From positions 80,754 through 144,753 of the forward strand of contig CAYJDG010000002.1 in the NCBI GenBank assembly GCA_964368875.1: a DNA stretch of 64,000 nucleotides, read 5' to 3'. The translations under genes were made by a program, and so were the position numbers. Source of the DNA: CAYJDG01 sp964368875 (lineage in GTDB: Bacteria; Pseudomonadota; Alphaproteobacteria; Micavibrionales; Micavibrionaceae). Positions 25,286 to 34,300 of the stretch are shown in pieces. Position 1 is the stretch's first letter. Each line of letters starts with the position of its first letter. The notes beneath the pieces are model-generated. The model was not told the origin of the DNA, did no database searches, and saw nothing but the letters and a program-made list of their open reading frames with translations.

Positions 25286-26311
25286 TTATACGCCCAGCTT
25301 TTTGTGCAGGTCGCTGGACGCGGTCGTATACTGGAAGCGCAGTTTTTTATCAGGATAGACAATTCTAAACGCCGCCTGCGCCATCAGCGCGGCTTCGTGG
25401 AAACCGGACAGGATAAGCTTCAGTTTGCCCGGATAATAATTGATGTCGCCAATCGCAAAGATGCCCGGTGTATCGGTGGCAAACTTCTCGGTATCGACCG
25501 GGATGAGGTTTTCATGAAGATTCAGGCCAAAATTGGCAATCGGGCCGAGCTTCATGGTCAGGCCGTAGAACGGCAGCAGCGCATCCGCCGCAATCGTGAA
25601 ATCGCCTTTTTCCTTCGATTTTAAACACACGCCCGACAATTGCCCGTCTGTGCCCTCGAGGCCTGCGAGATCCGCAATGACGAGGTTCATTTTATTTTCT
25701 GCGACCAAGGCGCGCATTTTATTGACCGTATCTGGCGCAGCCCGGAAATCATCGCGGCGGTGAACGAGGGTTATGCTTTTCGCCAGCGGTTGCAGATTGA
25801 CGGTCCAGTCGAGCGCGGAGTCGCCGCCCCCGGCGATGACGATATTCTTATCCCGGAACTGATCCATTTTGCGCACAGCATAAAAAACGGATTTTCCTTC
25901 ATACTGGTCCAGATTTTCGAGCGCGGGTTTTTTCGGCATAAAAGACCCGCCGCCAGCCGCGATGACGATGACAGCCGCTTCGATGACCGTGCCGATATCG
26001 GTGGTCAGGCGCCATTTCCCTTCAGGCGTTTTTTCAAGTTTTTCCGCCATCTGCGAAAAATGAAACATCGGCGTGAACGGGGCGATCTGTTCCATGAGGC
26101 GGGCGGTCAGATCGCTGCCGGAAATCACCGGCCAGGCCGGAATGTCGTAAATGGGTTTTTCAGGGTAAAGTTCGGCGCACTGGCCGCCTGGACGATCCAG
26201 AATATCGACGAGGTGGCATTTGATGTCCAAAAGGCCAAGTTCGAACACCGCAAACAAGCCGACCGGGCCTGCGCCAATGATGAGTGCGTCAGTGGTGAGT
26301 ATCTGTGACAT
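25286..26311 (-). CDS. Ferredoxin--NADP+ reductase, thioredoxin-reductase-like type
   Basis: Moves electrons between NADPH and ferredoxin using FAD. 341 residues, the length of TrxR-like (type 2) ferredoxin reductases. FAD-binding GAGPVG is at 13-18, PGGQC near 42-46, NADPH-binding AGGGDS at 161-166, and the FAD contact IFAIGDIN near 300. It lacks the CxxC redox pair of true thioredoxin reductases, which supports the ferredoxin assignment. First gene of the operon that also encodes the ferredoxin at 22876. It is divergent from ctaA with only 62 bases between starts. Confidence 0.93.
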   Translation of the reverse strand: MSQILTTDALIIGAGPVGLFAVFELGLLDIKCHLVDILDRPGGQCAELYPEKPIYDIPAWPVISGSDLTARLMEQIAPFTPMFHFSQMAEKLEKTPEGKWRLTTDIGTVIEAAVIVIAAGGGSFMPKKPALENLDQYEGKSVFYAVRKMDQFRDKNIVIAGGGDSALDWTVNLQPLAKSITLVHRRDDFRAAPDTVNKMRALVAENKMNLVIADLAGLEGTDGQLSGVCLKSKEKGDFTIAADALLPFYGLTMKLGPIANFGLNLHENLIPVDTEKFATDTPGIFAIGDINYYPGKLKLILSGFHEAALMAQAAFRIVYPDKKLRFQYTTASSDLHKKLGV

Positions 26312-26338
26312 GCAGCTATTTAATCTGCCTGAAACGGA

Positions 26339-26367
26339 TTGGCAATATCGATTGCTGGCCCTATATA
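26339..26367 (+). promoter_or_regulatory. Predicted sigma-70 promoter of ctaA, leaderless
   Basis: TTGGCA (26339-26344), 17-base spacer, TATATA (26362-26367). The predicted transcription start falls at the ATG of ctaA (26374), 7 bases after the -10 box, as at usg. Both genes have GAAGCY directly before the ATG. Confidence 0.5.
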
Positions 26368-26373
26368 GAAGCC

Positions 26374-27420
26374 ATGACAAACCCGGTCTATTCCGTTCGC
26401 CCTGTCGCCATTTGGCTGTTTTGCTGCTGTATTCTGGTTTTTATGATGACCGGGATCGGGGCGATCACCCGTCTGACCGAAAGCGGCCTTTCTATTACCG
26501 AATGGAAAGTGGTGAGCGGTGCGCTGCCGCCGCTGAACGAACAGGCCTGGCAGGAGAGCTTCGAGAAATATAAAGCCTCACCTGAATACAAACTTAAGCA
26601 TTTCTGGATGTCGATTGAAGATTACAAGCAGATCTTCTTCTGGGAATGGCTGCACCGCCTGTGGGGCCGCCTCATCGGACTGGCCTTTGCCGTGCCGCTG
26701 GCTTTTTTCTGGCTGACCAAACGCATCCCTCCGGCGATCAAACCCAATTTGCTGATCCTGCTCGCGCTTGGTGCGGCGCAAGGTTATATGGGCTGGTATA
26801 TGGTCAAGAGCGGCCTGGTCGATGAACCATCGGTCAGCCATTACCGCCTTGCCGCGCACCTCTCGCTCGCACTCTTGGTTTACAGCTATATGTTATGGAC
26901 GGGTTTGAAAGTATGGGCGAGCGATCCGGTGGTGATCTATCCGCACGCCGCGCCGACGCGGTCGTTATACACGCATGGCTGGATCGCGCTGGCCTGCGTC
27001 GCGGTCACTATAGTCTGGGGTGCGTTTGTCGCAGGTCTTGATGCCGGTCTGATTTATAATGAATTCCCGAAAATGGGCGATGGACTTATGCCGCCGGAGA
27101 TGTGGGCGCAAAGTCCCGCGCTTATGAACCTCGTTGAAAATCATGCGAGCGTACAATTCATGCACCGCTGGATTGCGATTGCGACTGGGCTGGTTGTGCT
27201 GGCTTATGCATGGCGGGGTACCAAGAAGACCGACCGGCCTGTGTTTGCCCTCCTGGCAGCGTGGGTCTTCGTGCAGATCGGTATGGGCATTGGCACGCTT
27301 TTGTCACAGGTGTGGATTCCGGTTGCAGTGATGCACCAGCTGGGCGCGGTCATCCTGCTGACATTCGTGATTGCCAGCCTTCAGGCGGCCAATCCGGCGC
27401 GGGCTAAAATTTCAGAATAA
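26374..27420 (+). CDS. ctaA: Heme A synthase, CtaA/COX15 family
   Basis: Oxidises the methyl group of heme O to a formyl group, making heme A for aa3-type cytochrome oxidases; inner membrane. 348 residues with eight predicted helices. Heme-ligand histidines sit in WEWLHRLWGRLIG, SHYRLAAHLSLA, FMHRWIAIATG and VMHQLGAVILL. The N-terminal GAITRLTESGLSITEWKVVSG block is diagnostic of the alphaproteobacterial and mitochondrial type, which lacks the Bacillus Cys pair. The 3' end overlaps the glycosyltransferase gene on the other strand by 40 bases. Confidence 0.96.
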   Translation: MTNPVYSVRPVAIWLFCCCILVFMMTGIGAITRLTESGLSITEWKVVSGALPPLNEQAWQESFEKYKASPEYKLKHFWMSIEDYKQIFFWEWLHRLWGRLIGLAFAVPLAFFWLTKRIPPAIKPNLLILLALGAAQGYMGWYMVKSGLVDEPSVSHYRLAAHLSLALLVYSYMLWTGLKVWASDPVVIYPHAAPTRSLYTHGWIALACVAVTIVWGAFVAGLDAGLIYNEFPKMGDGLMPPEMWAQSPALMNLVENHASVQFMHRWIAIATGLVVLAYAWRGTKKTDRPVFALLAAWVFVQIGMGIGTLLSQVWIPVAVMHQLGAVILLTFVIASLQAANPARAKISE

Positions 27421-28430
27421 AAATCGAGATAGGCTTGGACGGTTTTTTCTTTGGTGAATTCCGCTTCGTAGCGGGCGAACCCTGCCGCCACGAGTTTCTC
27501 CTGTAACGCCTTGTCGGCGATCAGTTTGCGCAAAGCAGCCGTCAGGCCTGCCACATCATCAATATCAAAAAGCAGCCCGTCTTCGCCATCGCGCACGAAC
27601 TGGCGCGGGCCATCGGCGCGGCTGCAAATGACGGGCGTATGATTGGCCCATGCCTGTACGAAGACCGTACCGAATGGTTCATAACGCGAGGGGAAAACAC
27701 AAATATCGCAGGCCTGTAATAAGGCCGCACGGTCTGCCCGCCAGCCGAGAAAATGCACGCGCGTGTTCACCCCGGCATCATACGCGACATCGGCCAATTC
27801 CTGCCGCAGCTCCCCTTCGCCAGCAATCCAGAGATGGACATTCGGTACATCTTCAATCGCGCGGATCAGCACATCGAGCGCCTTGGCATGATGCAGGCGG
27901 CCAAGAGCAATCACGGCGACGGCTGTATCCGGCGTATCCAGTTCGCGCTTGGTGACGGGTTTTGCGACCGGTTCAGTTTCTGCGAAATTATTGATGTGAC
28001 GCACGCGGTCAGGGGCCACGCCTTCCTTGATCAGATACTCGCGGATATCGGGTGTGATCGTGGTGAAATCGTCGGTGGTCTTAAAATATTTGAGTTTGTA
28101 ATAGCCGCCAAGGCGCGAAACCTTGCAATATTCCTGAGGATTGGCAGGAGTTTTCCACGCGGCGCGCGCCATCCAGGTCTGGACGATCTGCGGCTTGAAC
28201 GCGGCGATCAGGCTTTTCATTTTCCACGGCGTATAGACATCTATCGCCCCGCCAAAGGGCAGGCAATCCACCTGCAGCCCCGCCGCGCGAAGTTGCGGCA
28301 CGCGCAGATCATTGGCGCGGGTGACGATATGCTGGACCGCACCCGCCTGTTTCAGGGCAAGGCACATATCGACGAAAGCCGTTTCGGCCCCGCCATGTTC
28401 AGCCCCTGCCATCACCTGCATGATGCGCAT
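27381..28430 (-). CDS. GT4-family glycosyltransferase
   Basis: Probably adds a hexose to a glycan, such as lipopolysaccharide core or capsule. 349 residues, GT-B fold. The N-terminal motif GAEHGGAETAFVDM near 8-21 and the donor-site region PSRYEPFGTVFVQAW near 248-262 are typical of GT4. The second Glu of the usual E-x7-E is Gln here (EPFGTVFVQ). Its last 13 codons lie over the end of ctaA in the opposite direction. It is followed on the other side by a periplasmic protein gene going the same way. Confidence 0.9.
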   Translation of the reverse strand: MRIMQVMAGAEHGGAETAFVDMCLALKQAGAVQHIVTRANDLRVPQLRAAGLQVDCLPFGGAIDVYTPWKMKSLIAAFKPQIVQTWMARAAWKTPANPQEYCKVSRLGGYYKLKYFKTTDDFTTITPDIREYLIKEGVAPDRVRHINNFAETEPVAKPVTKRELDTPDTAVAVIALGRLHHAKALDVLIRAIEDVPNVHLWIAGEGELRQELADVAYDAGVNTRVHFLGWRADRAALLQACDICVFPSRYEPFGTVFVQAWANHTPVICSRADGPRQFVRDGEDGLLFDIDDVAGLTAALRKLIADKALQEKLVAAGFARYEAEFTKEKTVQAYLDFYSEILARAGLAA

Positions 28431-28445
28431 GACTGTCCTTATGTT

Positions 28446-29021
28446 CTAGAGTTCTTTTTGCACGATCGGCTGATCGAGCTGGAGGCTTTCGGTCAGAAGT
28501 TTGGTGAGACTGACCTGAGTCTCGTCCATTTTCTTGATCAGGCGTTTGCACTCGGCTTCTTCGGTGACCGGCACAGCCGTGATCTTGGCATCACGGGCCT
28601 TTACGGCATCATCAAATAGTTTGAGATACGCGCGCATTTCAGCTGGCTTGCTGATGCTCTGCAACAGGATCATTTTTTCTAGCTTGGATTGGGCTTTTTT
28701 GATCGTTGGACGAATGGCCAGTTTCCAGTCATCGAAGCGGCCATTGATTTCTTTAGCAAGGCCCGGATTTTTTTCAGCGCAGGCAGTCACGGCTTTTTTG
28801 ACCGAACCCTGCACGTTTTCAACGGCGCGGATCGTGCCATGCGCGGTGCGGATGCTGGCCAGTTGAAGGAGCTGGTTTTTATCCAGATTCTTCATCATCG
28901 CCTGCGTCTGCTGATCGAGCTTGGTTTGTGCTTCCGGAGGCGCATCCTCGGCGCGGGCGATAGATACACCCGTTCCGAAGAGAGCCAAAAGAGCCGTCAG
29001 TAGCATTACAATTCGCATCAT
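28446..29021 (-). CDS. Periplasmic helical protein, function unknown
   Basis: 191 residues with a signal peptide (MMRIVMLLTALLALFGTGVS, cut near ARA-ED). The mature part is all helical, rich in Lys, Gln, Glu and Leu, with one region that could form a coiled coil (KKAQSKLEKMILLQS). I cannot name a family. Of three nearby ATGs (29027, 29021, 29018), 29021 has AGGG at 6 bases spacing. It lies 18 bases downstream of rne and 15 bases upstream of the glycosyltransferase gene. Confidence 0.8.
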   Translation of the reverse strand: MMRIVMLLTALLALFGTGVSIARAEDAPPEAQTKLDQQTQAMMKNLDKNQLLQLASIRTAHGTIRAVENVQGSVKKAVTACAEKNPGLAKEINGRFDDWKLAIRPTIKKAQSKLEKMILLQSISKPAEMRAYLKLFDDAVKARDAKITAVPVTEEAECKRLIKKMDETQVSLTKLLTESLQLDQPIVQKEL

Positions 29022-29038
29022 CGTCATCCCTTGCAGGT

Positions 29039-32000
29039 TTATTTTTCGATCAGGCGGTTCCACCAGCCTTTTTTCTTATTGGCCGGATCACCGTCGTCAG
29101 CCGCGTAATCATTCGACGGGCTTGCGGCCACGATCGACGATGCCTGAGGCTGTGCTTGTTGCTGAGGCTGCGCATCCTGCGTCTGTTCGGCCGCAGCAGG
29201 GCGACGCGACGAGAAGCGTTTGGCACGGAATTTATCCTGCGCCGGGGCTGCCGGAGCGGCCTGAACAGGGCCAGAAGCATCGCTGCTGGTGGATGCTGCC
29301 GGAGCGGCTGGAGAGGCGCCTTCGCTGCCTTCTTCGCTGCGCGGACGACCACTGCCACGACCGCGACGGTTGCGGCTGTTGTCACGGCCACCTTCACGNN
29401 NNNNNNNNNNNNNNNNNNNNNNNNNNNNNNNNNNNNNNNNNNNNNNNNNNNNNNNNNNNNNNNNNNNNNNNNNNNNNNNNNNNNNNNNNNNNNNNNNNCG
29501 ATGACTGGATACGCGCCGGACGGCTTTCGCCGCCGTCGTCTTCAGAATCTTCGTCGTACATGCGGGCGGCGCGGGATTCTTCTTCAACCACTTCCTTGAC
29601 GGCTTCGGTTTTGAAGCCAGCAGGGATGAGCGTGTCGTCGACATTGATCAGGACATTGAACTCATAACGGCGTTCGATGTCGGCCAGCATTTCACGTTTA
29701 TGGTTGAGGATATAAAGCGCGACATTGTTCGGCACCGAGAGGATGACCTCGCTGGAGCGCGACCGGATGCCTTCTTCTTCGAGCGAGCGCAGGGCGAGGA
29801 TTGCGACCGAGTCTTCGGTACGGTGTACGCCAACGCCGCCACAATGACCGCATTTTTCGAACTGGGCTTCGGTGACGCTTGGATTGAGGCGCTGGCGCGA
29901 CAGTTCAAGCAGACCGAAGGATGAGATGCGACCGATCTGGATACGGGCGCGGTCGTTCGAGAGCGCATCTTTCAGACGGCGTTCGACCTTGGCGTTGTTA
30001 CGGCCATCTTCCATATCGATAAAGTCGATGACGATCAGGCCGCCAAGATCGCGCAAGCGCAACTGGCGGGCCACTTCGTCAGCGGCTTCAAGGTTGGTTT
30101 TGAGCGCGGTTTCTTCGATATGACGCTCTTTGGTCGCACGACCGGAGTTGACGTCAACCGAGACGAGGGCTTCGGTCGGGTGAATGACGAGGTAACCACC
30201 GGACTTCAGCGTGACCTGCGGATCACCCATTTCGGCAATCTGGTTTTCAACCTGATAGCGATGGAAGAGCGGCAGTTTTTCGTCGTCATAGATCTGAACC
30301 TTGTCGACATGCGACGGCATCAGCATCTTCATAAAGTTGCTGGCATCCGCAAAGGCTTTTTCGCCCGAGACCCAGATCCCTTCGACGTCGCTTGCGTAAA
30401 TATCACGGACCGCACGCTTCACGAGATTGCTCTCTTCATAAATCATTGCAGGCGCAGAGGATTCAAGGGTGAGGTCGCGGATGTTGTCCCAGAGGCGGGT
30501 CAGATAATCGAGATCGCGCTTGATTTCGTCCTGTTCGCGGGCAACGCCAGCGGTACGCAGGATGACCGACATACCGTCCGGCATAGTAAGGTCAGAGAGA
30601 ATTTCGCGCATGCGTTTGCGTTCAGCAATGCTGGCGATCTTGCGGGAGACGCCACCACCACGCGGGCTGTTCGGCATCAGGACGCAATAACGGCCCGGCA
30701 GGGACAGATAGGTTGTGACCGCAGCGCCTTTATTGCCGCGTTCTTCTTTCTGGACCTGAATCAACATGATCTGGCCGCGTTTGACGACTTCCTGGATCTT
30801 GTAGTTGCGGTGCATGTTCAAGCGGTATGGCTGATCGCTGTCGACCCCCTCGCCGCCCAGTACTTCAACCTGACGGTTGTGGAAGGCCTGACGCGGACCA
30901 CCACGGCCACCGCTGCGGCCACGACCGCGGTCATTACGACCCCGGCCCCGACCTTCAGAGCGTCCACCGCCTTCACGGCCACCTTCACGCGGTGCGCCAT
31001 CACGGCTGGAGAAGCGGCCACGACCGCGGCCACGGCCACGACCTTCACGCACTTCGCCTTCGGCACCTTCAACAGGAGCCGCTTCGGCTGGTTGTTCAAC
31101 TTCAGGATTGTCTTCTTTCAAAGCAACCCAGATCGAGCGCAGCTGCGGGCCGCCCTCGGTGTCATTTTCACGGCCCCAGAGACGGGCGCGCACGACATCT
31201 TCGCGGGCTTCGGCAGCTTCTTTGATTTTCTGTGCAAGTTCGAGCTCGTATTGTTCCGGCTCGGTTTCGTGCAGGGAGGTAAAGTTCAGCGTATCCGGGT
31301 CAATTCCGGCAATAACCTTGTAAACCAGTTTGCGCTCATTGCGGCGGCCACGGCCACGGCCACGGCGGGAGCGCGATGAACTGCGCGGCTCGCTTTGGGT
31401 TTCCCCGGCTTCATTGCCTTGAATTTGCTGTTCTTCACCGGAGGCTTCGTCACTGCCTTGGGCAGCTTCTTCTTCCTCGGCATCGGTATCGGCTTCGGCT
31501 GCTTCAGCTTCGTCCTGTTCGTCGTCAGAGTCGTCTTCGCCCGACTCTTCTTCAGCAGAGTCTTCCTCGGCAGAGTCTTCTTCGTCGTCGCTCTGGTCGT
31601 CGTCGCCGTCATCGTCAGAGGCAGCGCCGCCGACTTCTTCAGGCTGTTCAACCGGTTCGTTGTATTCTTCTTCAGCCTGCTCTGCGCTTTCGGCCGGTTC
31701 GTCTTCGGCAACGGCTTCACCGCGCGCGATGGCATCGCGCTTGGCTTCACGGGCAGCTTCGGCAGCTTCCTCAGCGGCAAAGGCGGCTTCTTCGGCGGCA
31801 AGGGCCGCTTCGAGAGCTTCCTTGTGTTCGGCGAGGAGCGCTTCACGGTCCGCAATCGGGATGCGGAAGTAGTCAGGGTGGATTTCAGAGAAAGGCAGGA
31901 ACCCGTGGCGGTTGCCGCCGAAGTTCACAAAGGCGGCCTGTAACGAGGGTTCGACCCGGGTTACCTTGGCCAGAAAAATGCTGCCTTTAAGTTGTTTTCT

Positions 32001-32102
32001 GAGTTTGCTTTCGTAATCGAATTCTACGAGGCGGTTACCATCGACGACCGCTACACGAGTTTCTTCGTCGTGTGTGGCATCGATCAACATACGTTTTGTC
32101 AT
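29039..32102 (-). CDS. rne: Ribonuclease E, interrupted by an assembly gap
   Basis: The endonuclease core of the RNA degradosome. The N-terminal S1 domain (KGSIFLAKVTRV near 39) is split by an insertion of about 350 residues (85-432): an Ala/Glu helix, an acidic block (130-238), an Arg-Gly block (241-255), a short conserved part (259-330) and a long Arg-Gly block (351-404); S1 resumes at 434. Catalytic VDVNSG is near 647 and the zinc-link CGHC near 751. The C-terminal tail is cut by 100 N (29399-29498) and then resumes in another frame to a Gln/Ala/Pro-rich end, KGWWNRLIEK. Both parts join in one frame if the true gap length is a multiple of 3. I treat it as one gene, not a frameshift. Confidence 0.9.
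29399..29498. other. Assembly gap (100 N)
   Basis: Exactly 100 N, the default scaffold-gap size, within the low-complexity Arg/Gly-coding C-terminal part of rne. Flanking bases code for Arg-Gly repeats, which are hard to assemble. The real length is unknown. Confidence 0.99.
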
Positions 32103-32561
32103 TTAGATATACTCCCAACGCGGCGCCGGGAGGCTAGCCTTAGTCCTTATGCGACTGTAAAGACACTGCCAGCTTGCGCCGCAAGTGTGTTAAAGTCTGA
32201 TGGTGGTGTCCTGATCCGGCCTTAGCAAAAGAGTCCGGGCTAAAATGGCCTGACTCTCCAAACAGCCAGAGTGTTCCGCGTTAAGAAACCACTCTGCTTT
32301 CTGGCCGGCGTGGAAGCAAATATCCTTCAGGACTTCCCACCTTGGTGCGTACGGCTAGCGAAACCTTTCAAAGACAACGCGTGCTAAAACCGTAACGGTC
32401 GCAAAGGAGACACTATAGGGTTCCCCCGCCCCGTTCAACCTAAATCCTTGAAGCCGTCCGGGATACCGCGAAAGGTTCCTGCATTTTTTTATATAATCCC
32501 ATTTGGCGTGTGGTAGATTCCGCGTAACGCACCATCCTCCCGCCCCGGTCATTTCTGTATT
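32103..32561 (-). promoter_or_regulatory. Long gene-free region upstream of rne: structured 5' leader or small RNA
   Basis: About 460 bases with no convincing gene between the divergent rne and amidase genes. Three successive hairpins lie at 32231-32256 (GAGTC/GACTC), 32267-32296 (CAGAGTG/CACTCTG, 7 bp) and 32310-32339 (GTGGAAG/CTTCCCAC with a bulge). A competing pair, GCCAGA (32265-32270) with TCTGGC (32300-32305), would exclude the second hairpin. In E. coli the rne leader is long and structured and controls its own decay by RNase E; the same role is my inference here. I looked for SRP, RNase P and tmRNA signatures and saw none. Confidence 0.4.
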
Positions 32562-33794
32562 ATGTCATCTATCTTCTCTGCCTTAAAATACCTTATCCTG
32601 TCGCTTATCGTGAATTTTTTCATAATTCAGAGTGCGCTTGCCCTGACTGTGACCGGAGTCAGGTTCGGCGCCCATCCGGAAAGCCAGCGGGTTGTGATTG
32701 AACTGAGCGATACGACCGACTTCCGGGCCTTCGTGATGCAGTCCCCGAACCGGCTGATCGTCGATATGCCGTCTTTCGCGTGGAAGACCGGGCAGATTCA
32801 AAAACCAGCGACGCTGGCCATTAAAGATGTGCGCTTTGGCGAACTGGGCGGCGGCCTGTCGCGCATCGTCATCGAGACTGGCGACCCGGTCATGATCAAA
32901 GCTGCGTTCATGCTGCCGCGCCAGGGCAACCAGCCTGACCGTCTGGTGATTGATTTCACGCGCACCACCCAGGCAAATATGACGGCGGCTCTCGCGCAAG
33001 TGCATGGCCCGCTGCAAGGCCAATTGCCGACGCAGGATGTCGGTAGCCAGCGCACACCGCCCCGCACGGCGACACCACAGCCCCTGAACGCTGCACAAAA
33101 ACCTTTGATCATCATTGATCCCGGTCATGGCGGACAGGACCCCGGCGCACGCGGCGCCAACGGCACCTACGAAAAAAATATCGTTCTCGCCGTAGGGCTT
33201 GAGCTTAAGAAACAGCTGGAAGAGAGCGGCAAGTACGCTGTCCGCATGACGCGGGACAAGGATGTGTTTATTCCGCTGCGCGGACGGGTGCAGTTTGCGC
33301 GCAAGAATGGTGGTGACCTGTTTATTTCGCTGCACGCCGATTCGATCCGCGATGACATGGTGACGGGAGCGTCTGTTTACACGCTCTCGGAAACCGCATC
33401 GGATGCCGAGACCGCGAAACTCGCCGACCGCGAAAACAAATCCGACGTCATCGCCGGCATCGATCTGTCCGGTCAGGAAGAAGATGTCGCCAATATTCTG
33501 CTGGATCTCGCGACGCGTGACACGATGAACCAGTCGAAATTTCTGGCCAACACCGTGGTCGTCACCATGAGTGGACGGGGGATCAAAACCCTTGAGCGTC
33601 CGCACCGCTCAGCCGGGTTTGCGGTGCTCAAGGCCCCGGACATTCCTTCGATTCTCGTCGAGATGGGCTATCTGACCAACCGCAGCGAGGTCGCGCGGTT
33701 AAGTTCCCCCGAGCACCGTAAAAAAATCGCAGGCACCCTCAAAGCCAGCGTTGATGCCTATTTCGCCAAGGTCGGGCGCGGCGGCAAAAAGTAA
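32562..33794 (+). CDS. N-acetylmuramoyl-L-alanine amidase (AmiC-like, AMIN + Amidase_3)
   Basis: Cuts the amide bond between MurNAc and the stem peptide, splitting septal peptidoglycan during cell separation. 410 residues: signal peptide 1-28, AMIN domain about 30-135 (TGVRFGAHPESQRVVIEL), a Pro/Gln linker, and Amidase_3 about 185-405. Zinc ligands are in DPGHGGQDPG, YEKN and SLHADS; the catalytic Glu is in LVEMGYLTN. Regulation by an EnvC-like activator is usual in the family, but none is visible here. Divergent from rne. Confidence 0.95.
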   Translation: MSSIFSALKYLILSLIVNFFIIQSALALTVTGVRFGAHPESQRVVIELSDTTDFRAFVMQSPNRLIVDMPSFAWKTGQIQKPATLAIKDVRFGELGGGLSRIVIETGDPVMIKAAFMLPRQGNQPDRLVIDFTRTTQANMTAALAQVHGPLQGQLPTQDVGSQRTPPRTATPQPLNAAQKPLIIIDPGHGGQDPGARGANGTYEKNIVLAVGLELKKQLEESGKYAVRMTRDKDVFIPLRGRVQFARKNGGDLFISLHADSIRDDMVTGASVYTLSETASDAETAKLADRENKSDVIAGIDLSGQEEDVANILLDLATRDTMNQSKFLANTVVVTMSGRGIKTLERPHRSAGFAVLKAPDIPSILVEMGYLTNRSEVARLSSPEHRKKIAGTLKASVDAYFAKVGRGGKK

Positions 33795-33963
33795 TAATAG
33801 TCATAATTTTACAACACCGTGGCAAAAACATCCCCATGGGTTAAAAATATCACTCAAAGCGTATTGCCCCCGAAACATGCTTATGGTTTAAGGGGTTAGT
33901 TTCATTCTCTTCGAAGAGGAACTATTCTTTCTAACCAACCATCTGCTAATGAGGATACCTACA

Positions 33964-34143
33964 ATGAAAAAACTCGTTGCCACTCTGTGCCTGCTCAGCG
34001 CATCCGTTGCTCTGGCTGCTTGCGATTCGACCGGCGAAGGCTATGTCGACACTCAGCCTCCATACGCTAACGAGCGCACCGCTTCTGGCGCACAGCCAGT
34101 TCAGTCCGCTGAACCAGTATTCGAGAAAAAAGTTACGAAGTAA
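33964..34143 (+). CDS. Small lipoprotein A (paired with 34301 gene)
   Basis: 59 residues with a lipoprotein signal peptide and lipobox LAAC (cysteine about residue 20). The mature peptide is polar, contains YANERTASG and ends SAEPVFEKKVTK. ATG 33964 (MKKLVATL) is chosen over one 15 bases upstream because GAGG lies 9 bases before it. It has its own terminator. The C-terminal ending is shared with the next gene, so they are probably diverged duplicates. Function unknown. Confidence 0.83.
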   Translation: MKKLVATLCLLSASVALAACDSTGEGYVDTQPPYANERTASGAQPVQSAEPVFEKKVTK

Positions 34144-34175
34144 TTCTTACTTCTGGCTTTTCGCCGAATTTGAAG

Positions 34176-34206
34176 AAGACTGCCTGAATTCAGGCAGTCT
34201 TTTTTA
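34176..34206 (+). terminator. Rho-independent terminator after lipoprotein A
   Basis: AAGACTGCCTGAA and TTCAGGCAGTCTT form a perfect palindromic 12-13-bp arm pair followed by TTTTTT. Confidence 0.92.
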
Positions 34207-34300
34207 TTCGGAATAACTTTCATGAGGGTGGTTGCCTCGAAACCCAAAAAGCTTAAAGTTGGGGCAAGTTTTACTCACACATACTTTAAGGGGATTTCCC

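Noticed and set aside
29039..29398. Separate gene for the rne C-terminal fragment
   Set aside because: It has no own start and joins rne in frame if the gap length is a multiple of 3.
30880..31060. Tandem GGCCACGACC-like DNA repeats
   Set aside because: They are the coding sequence of Arg-Gly repeats in RNase E, not a stand-alone repeat element.
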